Notes: a model not told the origin generated them from the letters alone. A DNA stretch of 16,963 nt from Parvibaculum sp045863935 (GCF_045863935.1 NZ_BTVP01000052.1:1-16963); one strand, 5' to 3'; counted from the stretch's first letter, positions 1-6,354 are shown. Numbers and translations are program-made.

Positions 1-2
1 CT

Positions 3-179
3 TCAATTGACGGACTCTACTCAAATCTGGAGGAAGTTCAGGGGCTCACGTCACTTGGTATAGTTTTAGGAGAACAAGCTATTTTTGAGTCTGTGCAAAT
101 AAGAGGCTCGTGGCTATATATAACTAAGAATAAACGCATTACCGGCATAAGACTGGTAAGCACTGAAACCTCGGCCTAA
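3..179 (+). CDS. C-terminal end of an unrecognised protein, cut by the window edge
   Basis: An open frame runs from the window edge for 58 codons to a TAA at 177-179. The peptide begins SIDGLYSNLEEVQGL and ends IRLVSTETSA. It has a mixed hydrophobic/charged composition that looks like real protein and is unlike the Ala/Arg/His-rich shadow frames elsewhere in the window. The stretch around SWLYITKNKRITGIRL (about residues 37-52) reads like beta strand, and the Leu/Val/Ile spacing loosely recalls a leucine-rich or beta-solenoid repeat, but this is only an impression. The small gene at 202 begins 22 bases after the stop on the same strand, so the two may be co-transcribed. Base composition is far more A+T-rich than the rest of the window. 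I do not recognise the family, and a chance open frame is possible because only 58 codons are seen. Confidence 0.45.
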   Translation, partial: SIDGLYSNLEEVQGLTSLGIVLGEQAIFESVQIRGSWLYITKNKRITGIRLVSTETSA

Positions 180-201
180 CGCTGAGACGGAGTAGGGACT
201 G

Positions 202-345
202 ATGATGATGGACCAAAGTATCAAAGCGGGTATTTTCGCCGCTGTAGCGAAGGCATTGGAGAAAACAGGTCTGGACGCTTTTAAGAAGACCAGTTTCTTT
301 GCACGCAATCAGCAGGCTGAAAGCGAAGATAAAATGGCTGCTTAA
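202..345 (+). CDS. Small orphan protein, 47 residues
   Basis: This short ORF starts with three consecutive ATG codons (202, 205, 208) and ends at TAA 343-345. A purine-rich GGAG lies at 189-192, about 9 bases before the first ATG, so 202 or 205 is the likely start. The peptide starts MMMDQSIKAGIFAAVAKAL and ends ESEDKMAA. Residues about 5-28 could form one amphipathic helix with Ala/Ile/Phe on one face and Lys/Glu/Asp on the other. The C-terminal part (KKTSFFARNQQ, then acidic) is polar. It has no signal peptide and no Cys. A strong intrinsic terminator starts 25 bases after the stop, which supports a real transcription unit. Function is unknown; a small membrane-associated helix, a toxin-like peptide or a modified-peptide precursor are all possible, and nothing nearby decides between them. 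Confidence 0.6.
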   Translation: MMMDQSIKAGIFAAVAKALEKTGLDAFKKTSFFARNQQAESEDKMAA

Positions 346-369
346 ATCATTAGCATGCAACGAAATCAG

Positions 370-395
370 TGGGGGCCCTTCGGCCCCCATTTTTA
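370..395 (+). terminator. Intrinsic terminator after the small gene
   Basis: A GC-only stem GGGGGCC (371-377) pairs with GGCCCCC (382-388) around the loop CTTC, extended by a T370-A389 pair, and is followed directly by five T (390-394). There is no T-run on the other strand, so it acts on plus-strand transcription, that is, the 202-345 gene. Confidence 0.88.
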
Positions 396-457
396 TGCCG
401 CGTCGAAATAAAATTCTGGCGGACCAATGCGCACCGGCAACAAACTCCGGTTACCTA
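396..457. other. Short intergenic stretch at the composition change
   Basis: These 62 bases lie between the plus-strand terminator and the end of the minus-strand DUF411 gene. I see no gene, repeat or convincing terminator for the minus-strand transcript here. The composition changes from A+T-rich (left) to strongly G+C-rich (right) across this stretch. Confidence 0.5.
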
Positions 458-913
458 TCAATAGCGGGTGAAGGTTTCGCGCTTGCCGGGAGCGAAGAGG
501 ACGACCTCGTAGGGCTCCGAGTGGCCGTCCATCTCCATGCCCGGCGAGCCCATGGGCATGCCGGGAACGGCGAGGCCTGTTGCCTCCGGGCGTTCCTTCA
601 GAAGGCGGGCGACGCCGGAAGCGGGCACGTGGCCCTCGACGACATAGCCGCCGATGAGCGCCGTGTGGCAGGAGGCGAGCTCCTCGGTGACGCCATGGCG
701 GGCCTTGAAGGGCTCGAGGTCATCCATCTCCGTCACGCGAACCGCGAAGCCTGCCTCGCGCATATGGTCCACCCAGGCGGTGCAGCAGCCGCACCAGGGC
801 GTCTTGTAGACCTCAAGGGTCTCGGATGCGGCATGGGCGGGAAGCCCGGTGGCGGCCAGCATGGCAGCGGCGAGCGCGGAGAGGACGAAAGAGCGGCGGG
901 AGATGCGGGTCAT
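458..913 (-). CDS. DUF411 periplasmic metal-binding protein with Tat signal
   Basis: A 151-residue exported protein of the DUF411 family, which is often found in copper or metal resistance loci and is thought to bind metal in the periplasm. The start at 913 is chosen because a perfect AGGAGG (921-926) lies 7 bases upstream and a signal peptide begins there; the frame stays open to 1036, but that extension has no such support. Residues 5-11 (SRRSFVL) match a twin-arginine motif, followed by a hydrophobic Ala/Leu segment and a probable cleavage after Ala28 (PAHA). The mature part opens with the family hallmark WCGCC (Cys41, Cys43, Cys44), then SCHTA (Cys82, His83), and near the end a Met-rich stretch with Met119, Met121, Met126, Met128 and His131. 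These are plausible soft-metal ligands. It has its own MerR-type promoter (939-969), so it is probably regulated apart from lolD, which lies 136 bases upstream. Confidence 0.9.
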   Translation of the reverse strand: MTRISRRSFVLSALAAAMLAATGLPAHAASETLEVYKTPWCGCCTAWVDHMREAGFAVRVTEMDDLEPFKARHGVTEELASCHTALIGGYVVEGHVPASGVARLLKERPEATGLAVPGMPMGSPGMEMDGHSEPYEVVLFAPGKRETFTRY

Positions 914-938
914 GGGGCGGCCTCCTGATTGGACTTTC

Positions 939-969
939 AGAATAGACCTTCCAGTTGGTGGAGGCTCAA
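939..969 (-). promoter_or_regulatory. MerR-type (CueR/HmrR-like) promoter and operator for the DUF411 gene
   Basis: Read on the minus strand: a -35 TTGAGC (969-964), a long 19-base spacer, and a -10 TATTCT (944-939). The spacer holds an imperfect dyad with half-sites AGCCTCCA (966-959) and TGGAAGGT (953-946), six of eight positions symmetric, separated by five bases. A 19-base spacer with a TGGAAGGT-type half-site next to the -10 is the known layout of promoters activated by copper-sensing MerR-family regulators (CueR, and HmrR in rhizobia). The predicted transcript would start near 932 and include the AGGAGG of the DUF411 gene. The regulator gene is not in the window. Confidence 0.72.
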
Positions 970-1002
970 GGGAAAGCGGGGGTGGCGCGACAATGACGCA
1001 CC

Positions 1003-1036
1003 GCCCATGGACCCCGGCTTTCGCCGGGGGTGACAT
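1003..1036. repeat. REP-like palindrome of the GCCGGGG type
   Basis: CCCCGGC (1012-1018) and GCCGGGG (1023-1029) form a perfect 7-base stem with a TTTC loop. Flanks CCATGG on one side and TGACAT on the other match the general form of short dispersed intergenic elements common in alphaproteobacteria. It lies 14 bases beyond the lolD stop, so it could stabilise the 3' end of the lolCD transcript. It has no T-run and is not a classical terminator. Confidence 0.55.
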
Positions 1037-1049
1037 GCTTATTTGAGGA

Positions 1050-1763
1050 TCAGAGGCTCTGATACTCGGCGGCGATGTCGCTGCCTTCGTGGAGCTTGCC
1101 CTCGTGGAGGAGGACGACGCGGTCCATGTGGCCCGCGAGGTCGAGATTGTGGGTGGCGATGAGGGCGGCGACGCCTTGCGAGCGGCAGATGTTCAGGAGC
1201 TCGGCAAAGACCATGCGCGCGGTTTTCGGATCGAGGTTGCCGGTCGGCTCGTCGGCGAGGAGGACGTGCGGGCGGTTCGCCAGCGCGCGGGCGATGGCGA
1301 CACGCTGCTGCTCGCCACCCGAAAGCTCCGCCGGGCGGTGCCCGGCCCGGCCGCCAAGGCCCATGCGGGTCAGGAGGTCCATCGCAAAGGCGCGCGCCTC
1401 GCGCTTGCCGGCGCCCGCGATCATCTGCGGGAGGACAACATTTTCCACCGCCGAGAATTCGGGCAGGAGATTGTGGAACTGATAGACGAAGCCGAGATCG
1501 GCGCGGCGGATGGCGGTGCGGCGCGCGTCCGACAGGCCGACAGCCTCGATGCCGCCGATCCAGACCTCGCCCGCATTCGGCGCTTCGAGCAGGCCCGCGA
1601 TGTGGAGGAGCGAGGATTTGCCGGAACCGGACGGGCCGACCAGCGCGACGATCTGGCCCGGCCAGATATCGAGGTCCGCGCCTGCGAAGATGCGCAGTTC
1701 GGCATCGCCCTGCCTGAAGGTGCGGGTGATGCCGCGAAGGGAGAGAACGGGTGCGTCATTCAT
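1050..1763 (-). CDS. lolD: LolD, ATP-binding subunit of the lipoprotein-releasing ABC transporter
   Basis: A 237-residue ABC ATPase that powers release of outer-membrane lipoproteins from the inner membrane to the periplasmic carrier LolA. All key motifs are present: Walker A GPSGSGKSS (43-51), Q-loop Gln95 in FVYQFHNLLPEFSA, the signature LSGGEQQRVAIARAL (147-161), Walker B VLLADEPTGNLD (167-178) and the switch His205. The length and the QFHNLLPEF stretch are typical of the LolD/MacB group. The ATG lies inside the end of lolC/E: the two genes overlap by 8 bases (1756-1763), which implies translational coupling and supports LolD over other ATPases of the same group. No base of the frame is out of place. 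Confidence 0.95.
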   Translation of the reverse strand: MNDAPVLSLRGITRTFRQGDAELRIFAGADLDIWPGQIVALVGPSGSGKSSLLHIAGLLEAPNAGEVWIGGIEAVGLSDARRTAIRRADLGFVYQFHNLLPEFSAVENVVLPQMIAGAGKREARAFAMDLLTRMGLGGRAGHRPAELSGGEQQRVAIARALANRPHVLLADEPTGNLDPKTARMVFAELLNICRSQGVAALIATHNLDLAGHMDRVVLLHEGKLHEGSDIAAEYQSL

Positions 1764-3042
1764 AGCGGAGCGCCTCCACCGGATCGAGCGAGGCGGCGCG
1801 CCATGCGGGATAGAGCGTCGCCGCGAAGGAAAGGAAGAGCGCCATCAGCACGACCGCTGTGACCTCGCTTGCGTCGACCTCGGCCGGCATGTGGCTGAGG
1901 AAATAGACTTCCGGCGAGAAAAGCTCCGTACCCGACAGATCGGAAATCCACTGACGCAGCGTCTCGATGTTGAGGCAGAAGACGAGACCGAGCAGGAAGC
2001 CCGCCAATGTGCCCGTGACGCCGATGGAGGCGCCGGAGATGAAGAAGGCGCGCATGACGGCGCCGCGCGTTGCGCCCATCGTTCTCAGCACCGCGATGTC
2101 CCTGCCCTTGTCCTTCACCAGCATGATGAGACCGGAGATGATGTTGAGCGAGGCGACGATGAGGATGAGCGTGAGGATCAAAAACATCACGTTGCGCTCG
2201 ACCTGCAACGCGGAGAAGAAGCTTTCGTTGCGCTGCTGCCAGGTGAAGATGGCGCAGCAGGGACCGGCGGCCATGGCGATGGGCTGCACGGCGTTGTTCA
2301 CGCGGTCTGGATTTTCGATGCGGACTTCGAGGGCGCTTACGCCTTCATAGGTGCGGAAGAAGGCGCGTGCCTCGTCGAGCGACATGAAGACGAAGCTCGC
2401 ATCGTATTCGGACATGCCGATCTCGAAGATCGCCCCGATGGGGAAGGCGCCGACCTTGGGCGCAGTGCCGAAAGGCGTGATCGCGCCGCGCGGCGAGAGG
2501 AGCGTGATGTTGTCGCCGACGGTGAGGCCGAGATTGGCGGCGAGGCGCGAGCCCACGGCGACGCCGCCCTCGTCCAGCCCGTCGAGCGAGCCGACGACGA
2601 TATTGTCCGAGACGATGCCGAGGCTTTTCAGGTCGTTCTCGCGCATGCCGCGCACGAGAGCGCCGGTCGCGCTGCGCGCGCTTTGCACCATGACCTGACC
2701 GTCGACCAGCGGGATGACGCTCACGACGCCCGCAACGCCGCGCACGCGCTCGGCCACCTGATCGTAGTTCACGATGTTGGAACCGACGCCCTGCACGAAC
2801 ATGTGGCCGTTGAGGCCGAGGATGCGGGAGAGAAGCTCGGTGCGGAAACCATTCATCACCGACATGACGATGATGAGCGTGGCGACGCCGAGCATGATGC
2901 CCGCAAAGGAGATGCCCGCGATGACGGAGACGATGCCCTCGCGGCGGCGCGAGCGCAGGTAGCGCATGGCGAGCAGCCATTCGAAGGCACCGAAGGCGCG
3001 GGCGCGGCCGGCTTTCTTTTCAGGGTATGTGGCGTCCGTCAT
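1756..3042 (-). CDS. lolC: LolC/LolE-family permease of the lipoprotein-releasing transporter
   Basis: A 428-residue inner-membrane protein that forms, with LolD, the complex extracting lipoproteins from the inner membrane. The N-terminal signature FEWLLAMRYLRSRRREG (20-36) and the MSVMNGFRTELLSRILG region (60-76) are diagnostic of LolC/E. Four membrane segments fit the family: about 37-63, 285-309, 332-358 and 393-413. A large periplasmic domain lies between the first two. The cytoplasmic KDKGRDIAVLRTMGA (310-324), the usual ATPase contact loop, follows TM2. Only one permease gene accompanies lolD, so the transporter is probably a homodimer of the LolF type rather than a LolC-LolE heterodimer, unless a second gene lies elsewhere. 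The ATG at 3042 is preceded by a modest GAGGAT. The symbol could equally be lolE or lolF. Confidence 0.93.
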   Translation of the reverse strand: MTDATYPEKKAGRARAFGAFEWLLAMRYLRSRRREGIVSVIAGISFAGIMLGVATLIIVMSVMNGFRTELLSRILGLNGHMFVQGVGSNIVNYDQVAERVRGVAGVVSVIPLVDGQVMVQSARSATGALVRGMRENDLKSLGIVSDNIVVGSLDGLDEGGVAVGSRLAANLGLTVGDNITLLSPRGAITPFGTAPKVGAFPIGAIFEIGMSEYDASFVFMSLDEARAFFRTYEGVSALEVRIENPDRVNNAVQPIAMAAGPCCAIFTWQQRNESFFSALQVERNVMFLILTLILIVASLNIISGLIMLVKDKGRDIAVLRTMGATRGAVMRAFFISGASIGVTGTLAGFLLGLVFCLNIETLRQWISDLSGTELFSPEVYFLSHMPAEVDASEVTAVVLMALFLSFAATLYPAWRAASLDPVEALRYE

Positions 3043-3170
3043 TTTTTATCCTCAATCGCCGGCGCCGCCCTCCGGCGGCTTGGCTTACGCGCCATAAGGC
3101 GCGGCGGCCGGTCGGCCTTGCCGTTTTTCGCAAGCGAAAAACGGAAAACGGATGTCCCTCTCCAAGGTCG
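3043..3170. repeat. Palindrome-rich spacer between proS and lolC/E
   Basis: This 128-base gap is mosaic-like. It holds a perfect 11-base inverted repeat CCGTTTTTCGC (3121-3131) and GCGAAAAACGG (3134-3144) with only two bases between, a GCGCC-ATAA-GGCGC hairpin near 3089-3102, and CCGCC/GGCGG arms near 3065-3080. No arm is followed by a T-run on either strand, so these look like REP-type elements or mRNA-stabilising stems, not terminators. No ORF is seen. On the minus strand it separates the proS stop from the lolC/E start. Confidence 0.6.
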
Positions 3171-4490
3171 TCAGCCCAATATCTTCGCGAGGGCGGCTTC
3201 GGCGGACAGTTCTTCCTTTTCGCCGGTGGCGCGGCGCTTCAGCTCGACCGTGCCGGATTTGAGGCCGCGCGGACCGACGACGAGCTGCCAGGGCAGGCCG
3301 ATGAGGTCCATGGTCGAGAATTTCGCACCGGCGCGCTCTTCCGTGTCGTCATAGAGGACGGTGACGCCGGCGGCTTCGAGCTTCGCATAAAGCGCCTCGC
3401 AGGCGGCATCGGTTTCGGCGTCGCCGCTCTTCAAATTCACGAGACCGACCTTGAAGGGCGCGACGGCATCCGGCCAGACGATGCCGTTGTCGTCGTGGCT
3501 CGCCTCGATGATGGCGCCGGCGAGGCGCGAGACGCCGATACCGTAGGAACCCATCTGGAGCGGCGTTTCCTTGCCGTCCGGCCCGGCGACGACGCAGCCC
3601 ATGGCCTGCGAATATTTGGTGCCGAAGAAGAAGATGTGGCCGACCTCGATGCCGCGGGCGGAGAGGCGCTTGTCCTGCGGGACCTGCGTCTCGAATGCGG
3701 CGGCGTCGTGCTTCTCGTCGGTCGCGGCGTAGAGATCGGTGCGCGCGGCGATGACGGGGGTGAGGTCGCCGTCGTAGTCGACATCGTTTCCGGGGACGGG
3801 CATGTCCACGAGGTCGCGGTGGCAGAAGACCGCGCTCTCGCCCGTTTCGGCGAGGATGATGAATTCATGGCTCATGTCGCCGCCGATGGGGCCGGTGTCG
3901 GCGGCCATGGGGATGGCGCGCAGGCCCAGCCGGTCGAAGGTGCGCAGATAGGCGACGAACATCCTGCGGTAGGCGCGGCGCGCGCCCTCGACGTCGAGGT
4001 CGAAGGAATAGGCGTCCTTCATCAGGAATTCGCGGCCGCGCATGACGCCGAAGCGGGGGCGGATCTCGTCGCGGAACTTCCACTGGATGTGGAAGAGATT
4101 GCGCGGCAGGTCGCGGTAGGACTTCACGGCCCCCTTGAATATCTCGGTGATCATCTCCTCGTTGGTGGGGCCGTAGAGCATGTCGCGCTCGTGGCGATCC
4201 TTGATGCGGAGCATTTCGGGGCCATAGGCGTCGTAGCGGCCCGACTGGCGCCAGAGGTCGGCGGACTGGAGCGTCGGCATGAGGAGTTCGACGGCGCCCG
4301 CCCTCGCCTGCTCCTCGCGGACGATCTTCTCGATGTTGCGGAGCACGGCAAGGCCCATCGGCAACCAGGCATAGATGCCGGCGGCCGTCTGGCGGACGAG
4401 GCCCGCGCGCAGCATCAGCCGGTGGGAGACGATCTGGGCTTCGGCCGGGTTTTCCCGGAGGGTGGGCAGAAAATATCTGGAAAGGCGCAT
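3171..4490 (-). CDS. proS: Prolyl-tRNA synthetase, short alphaproteobacterial form
   Basis: A 439-residue class II aminoacyl-tRNA synthetase that charges tRNA-Pro in the cytoplasm. Start 4490 is chosen because the product then begins MRLSRYFLPTLRE, the normal N-terminus; the frame stays open to 4868 over the preceding gene. The YGPTNEE proline-binding stretch lies at 106-112, motif 2 at about 138-160 (KFRDEIRPRFGVMRGREF), and motif 3 GSYGIGVSR at 314-322. The anticodon-binding domain fills about 345-439. Only about 150 residues separate motifs 2 and 3, so the roughly 180-residue editing insertion (INS) of long bacterial ProRS such as that of E. coli is absent. Alphaproteobacterial ProRS commonly lacks it, and mischarged Ala-tRNA-Pro is then cleared by a separate deacylase such as ProXp-ala. 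The ribosome site is weak (CGGGA about 6 bases upstream). Confidence 0.96.
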   Translation of the reverse strand: MRLSRYFLPTLRENPAEAQIVSHRLMLRAGLVRQTAAGIYAWLPMGLAVLRNIEKIVREEQARAGAVELLMPTLQSADLWRQSGRYDAYGPEMLRIKDRHERDMLYGPTNEEMITEIFKGAVKSYRDLPRNLFHIQWKFRDEIRPRFGVMRGREFLMKDAYSFDLDVEGARRAYRRMFVAYLRTFDRLGLRAIPMAADTGPIGGDMSHEFIILAETGESAVFCHRDLVDMPVPGNDVDYDGDLTPVIAARTDLYAATDEKHDAAAFETQVPQDKRLSARGIEVGHIFFFGTKYSQAMGCVVAGPDGKETPLQMGSYGIGVSRLAGAIIEASHDDNGIVWPDAVAPFKVGLVNLKSGDAETDAACEALYAKLEAAGVTVLYDDTEERAGAKFSTMDLIGLPWQLVVGPRGLKSGTVELKRRATGEKEELSAEAALAKILG

Positions 4491-4576
4491 GATGATCCCG
4501 AAAGCGGCGGCCCCGGCGAGGGGCGGCGCGAGGCGGGACGAAGCGGCCCGCCGGAGCCTGAAAACAGGGCTCCGTT
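4491..4576. other. Spacer upstream of proS
   Basis: These 86 bases separate the secreted-protein gene from proS. They hold one modest hairpin, GGAGCC (4553-4558) with GGCTCC (4568-4573), just past the upstream stop, and a weaker CCCC/GGGG stem near 4511-4523. There is no T-run. I see no clear promoter, so proS may be read through from upstream. Confidence 0.4.
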
Positions 4577-6265
4577 TTAGGGGGTCGCGGGCGGCAACGC
4601 AATCTCGCCGCTGGCGGTGCGGCGGGAAGCGAGGCCTTCGAGATAAGCGCGGATATCGACCTCGGGGCCCTCTTCGACGCCCCTGCCCGTGCGCAGGCCC
4701 CAAGGACCGGTTTCGAGCTCCGCGACCGAGTAGCCCATATCGACGTCGTAGGTGCGGTCGATCTGGTTGCGGAGGTAGCGTTGCGCCTCGTACCAGCGGG
4801 TCTTTTCCGCGCCGTCGCGGCAGGTGGCCCGCTCCGCGCCGGACGCGCCCCAGCGGCGCTCGACGCATTGATAGGGATCGAAGGAGAGGTCGTAGAGGCG
4901 GCCGACGATCGTGTCGATGGAGAGTTCGACCGTGCGGCCGGCCGAGTTCACATAGGAGATGTCGCAGGCGGCGTTCTGTTCCCGATAGGCGGCGAGAAGA
5001 TCGCCCGCGAGGTCGTTGCCGTCATATTTGAGGCGCGGGGCGTCGACCATGTCCATCTTGATGAACTCGACGACGAGATCGTACATCTCCTTGAAGCCGG
5101 TCTTGAGGCGGGCGTCGCGCGAGGGCGTGGAATAAAGCTCCCAGACGCCGTCCGTGCCGTAGATGTTGCGCGGCAGGCGGGACGGCGGGGAGGTGTTCTG
5201 GATGCCGCGGCCGAGTGAAATTTCGACGGCCTGCTTGCGCGAGCGCAGGTCGAAGCAGAGCGACTGCATCATTGCGCGCAATTCCTCGACGGGCCTGTAT
5301 TCGAGTTCGCCCGCCGAGAGGCGCGAGCGGAGATAGGTGTAGAAGTCGAGATTCTCGCCGTTCCACATCCATGACGCCGAGCGCCAGCGATGCGGGTCGC
5401 CGGCCGGATTGCCCTGATACTGCTCCAGGGAGAAGTCCGGAATGTCGGCGTTGGATGCGGCGACGATGCGCCCGCCGACGAGGGCACCGTTCGGGGCGCG
5501 CGTCGCGCCGACGACTTCGAGGGGACGGAACTTCTGGAAGATGGAGCCGAGTTCCGGTCCGGTGCGCAGGAACTCCTTGCCGAGGAAGCTGCGGCTCAGC
5601 GAATGATCGGGATGCGAGGAGAAGATGAGAATGCGGCCGCCGGATTCGACGCGCCAGACGAGCGAGGCGTGGCCGTTCACGTCATAGGTGACGGTGCCGG
5701 GCACGATCGCCTCGCGGTCGAGGCGCGGCGAATAGGTGTCGGAGAACATCACCGGATCGTCGGCAAGCGCGTTGCGGCGGAACATGGCCGTCGAGACGAC
5801 GTTCACGAGCGTATGCAGGATGGGGATCGCGCTGACGCCATTGGCCGTGCGCGGAACACTGTCGCGGGCGACGACGACATTGCCATAAGAGGAATAGCGG
5901 ATGTCGCCGCCCGGCCCGTCCGCCGACTGCATGGCCGACTGCCAGGCGAAGGGCAGACCGTTCTTCCAGGCGAAATAGGCGCGAAGGACATAGGGCATGT
6001 CCGCGCAATCGACATAGAAGCGGGTTTTCGGATCGGTATGGCGATAGGGATTGGCTGGGCTCTTGATGCACTGGTCGAAGGTCCAGCAATCGGCGGCGCC
6101 GAGGCCTGCCACGAAGTCCTGCCATGCCTTTTCGTCGCTCTCGCTCCAGCGCTCCTTGGTGATGCGCCAGCGCGCGTCCTGCGCGTGAGCGGCGGGGCCC
6201 ATGCTCATGACCACGAACGAAGCGCACAAGAGAACGAACGCGGCTTTGCGCCAGCGAGAAATCAT
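4577..6265 (-). CDS. Large secreted protein, possible Cys-His (papain/NlpC-like) hydrolase
   Basis: A 562-residue exported protein that I cannot assign to a named family. A clear Sec signal peptide covers residues 1-28 (basic start, hydrophobic core VLLCASFVVMSMG, cleavage after AAHA). In the mature part Cys87 sits in YVDCADMPYVLRAYFAW, resembling the nucleophile helix of papain-fold NlpC/P60 or transglutaminase-like enzymes. His199 lies in VNGHASLVW ahead of beta-rich sequence, with Asp220 or His218 as possible third residues. Several more Cys (60, 66 and four or five in the C-terminal half) suggest disulfides in the periplasm. The C-terminal half is rich in Arg/Asp/Tyr with no motif I know. 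Upstream is a small secreted protein in the same direction, downstream is proS. The hydrolase idea is inference from residue spacing only; a non-enzymatic wall or envelope protein is equally possible. Confidence 0.75.
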   Translation of the reverse strand: MISRWRKAAFVLLCASFVVMSMGPAAHAQDARWRITKERWSESDEKAWQDFVAGLGAADCWTFDQCIKSPANPYRHTDPKTRFYVDCADMPYVLRAYFAWKNGLPFAWQSAMQSADGPGGDIRYSSYGNVVVARDSVPRTANGVSAIPILHTLVNVVSTAMFRRNALADDPVMFSDTYSPRLDREAIVPGTVTYDVNGHASLVWRVESGGRILIFSSHPDHSLSRSFLGKEFLRTGPELGSIFQKFRPLEVVGATRAPNGALVGGRIVAASNADIPDFSLEQYQGNPAGDPHRWRSASWMWNGENLDFYTYLRSRLSAGELEYRPVEELRAMMQSLCFDLRSRKQAVEISLGRGIQNTSPPSRLPRNIYGTDGVWELYSTPSRDARLKTGFKEMYDLVVEFIKMDMVDAPRLKYDGNDLAGDLLAAYREQNAACDISYVNSAGRTVELSIDTIVGRLYDLSFDPYQCVERRWGASGAERATCRDGAEKTRWYEAQRYLRNQIDRTYDVDMGYSVAELETGPWGLRTGRGVEEGPEVDIRAYLEGLASRRTASGEIALPPATP

Positions 6266-6354
6266 CAGCCTACACCCTGCCCTTACCCGCCTGAAGGGTG
6301 CGGGCTGGGGAAAGGGCTGTCAATGAAAGCTGGGCTCTCCGGAAGGCGGCAAGG
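6266..6354. repeat. Intergenic spacer with a likely dispersed repeat
   Basis: These 89 bases carry a run of the form CCCTTACCCGCC...AGGGTGCGGGCTGGGG (about 6280-6310). It resembles the short CCCT/AGGG dispersed elements of alphaproteobacterial intergenic DNA, with arms CCCGC and GCGGG able to pair. A TTGACA occurs on the minus strand (6323-6318), but no -10 lies at a usable distance. Nothing else is seen. Confidence 0.35.

Noticed and set aside
85..124. Possible promoter for the 47-residue gene (TTGAGT ... TATATA)
   Set aside because: The spacer is 24 bases, too long, and other -35 choices are poor; co-transcription with the upstream ORF is at least as likely.
139..390. 83-codon minus-strand ORF opposite the small left-edge gene
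   Set aside because: It begins inside the terminator hairpin of the plus-strand gene and has no ribosome site; the plus-strand reading with terminator is better supported.
914..1036. 41-codon N-terminal extension of the DUF411 gene
   Set aside because: It would read through the MerR-type promoter, the perfect AGGAGG and the REP element; the Tat signal peptide starts at 913.
1510..3354. 614-codon plus-strand open frame antisense to lolC/E and lolD
   Set aside because: Shadow of clear Lol genes; no membrane, domain or start-site support.
3027..4580. 517-codon plus-strand open frame antisense to proS
   Set aside because: Shadow of an unmistakable ProRS; repetitive Ala/Gly/Asp/Val composition without motifs.
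6300..6323. TTGACA on the minus strand as a promoter for the large secreted protein
   Set aside because: A perfect -35 but no -10-like hexamer 15-19 bases downstream; the region there is GC-rich repeat.
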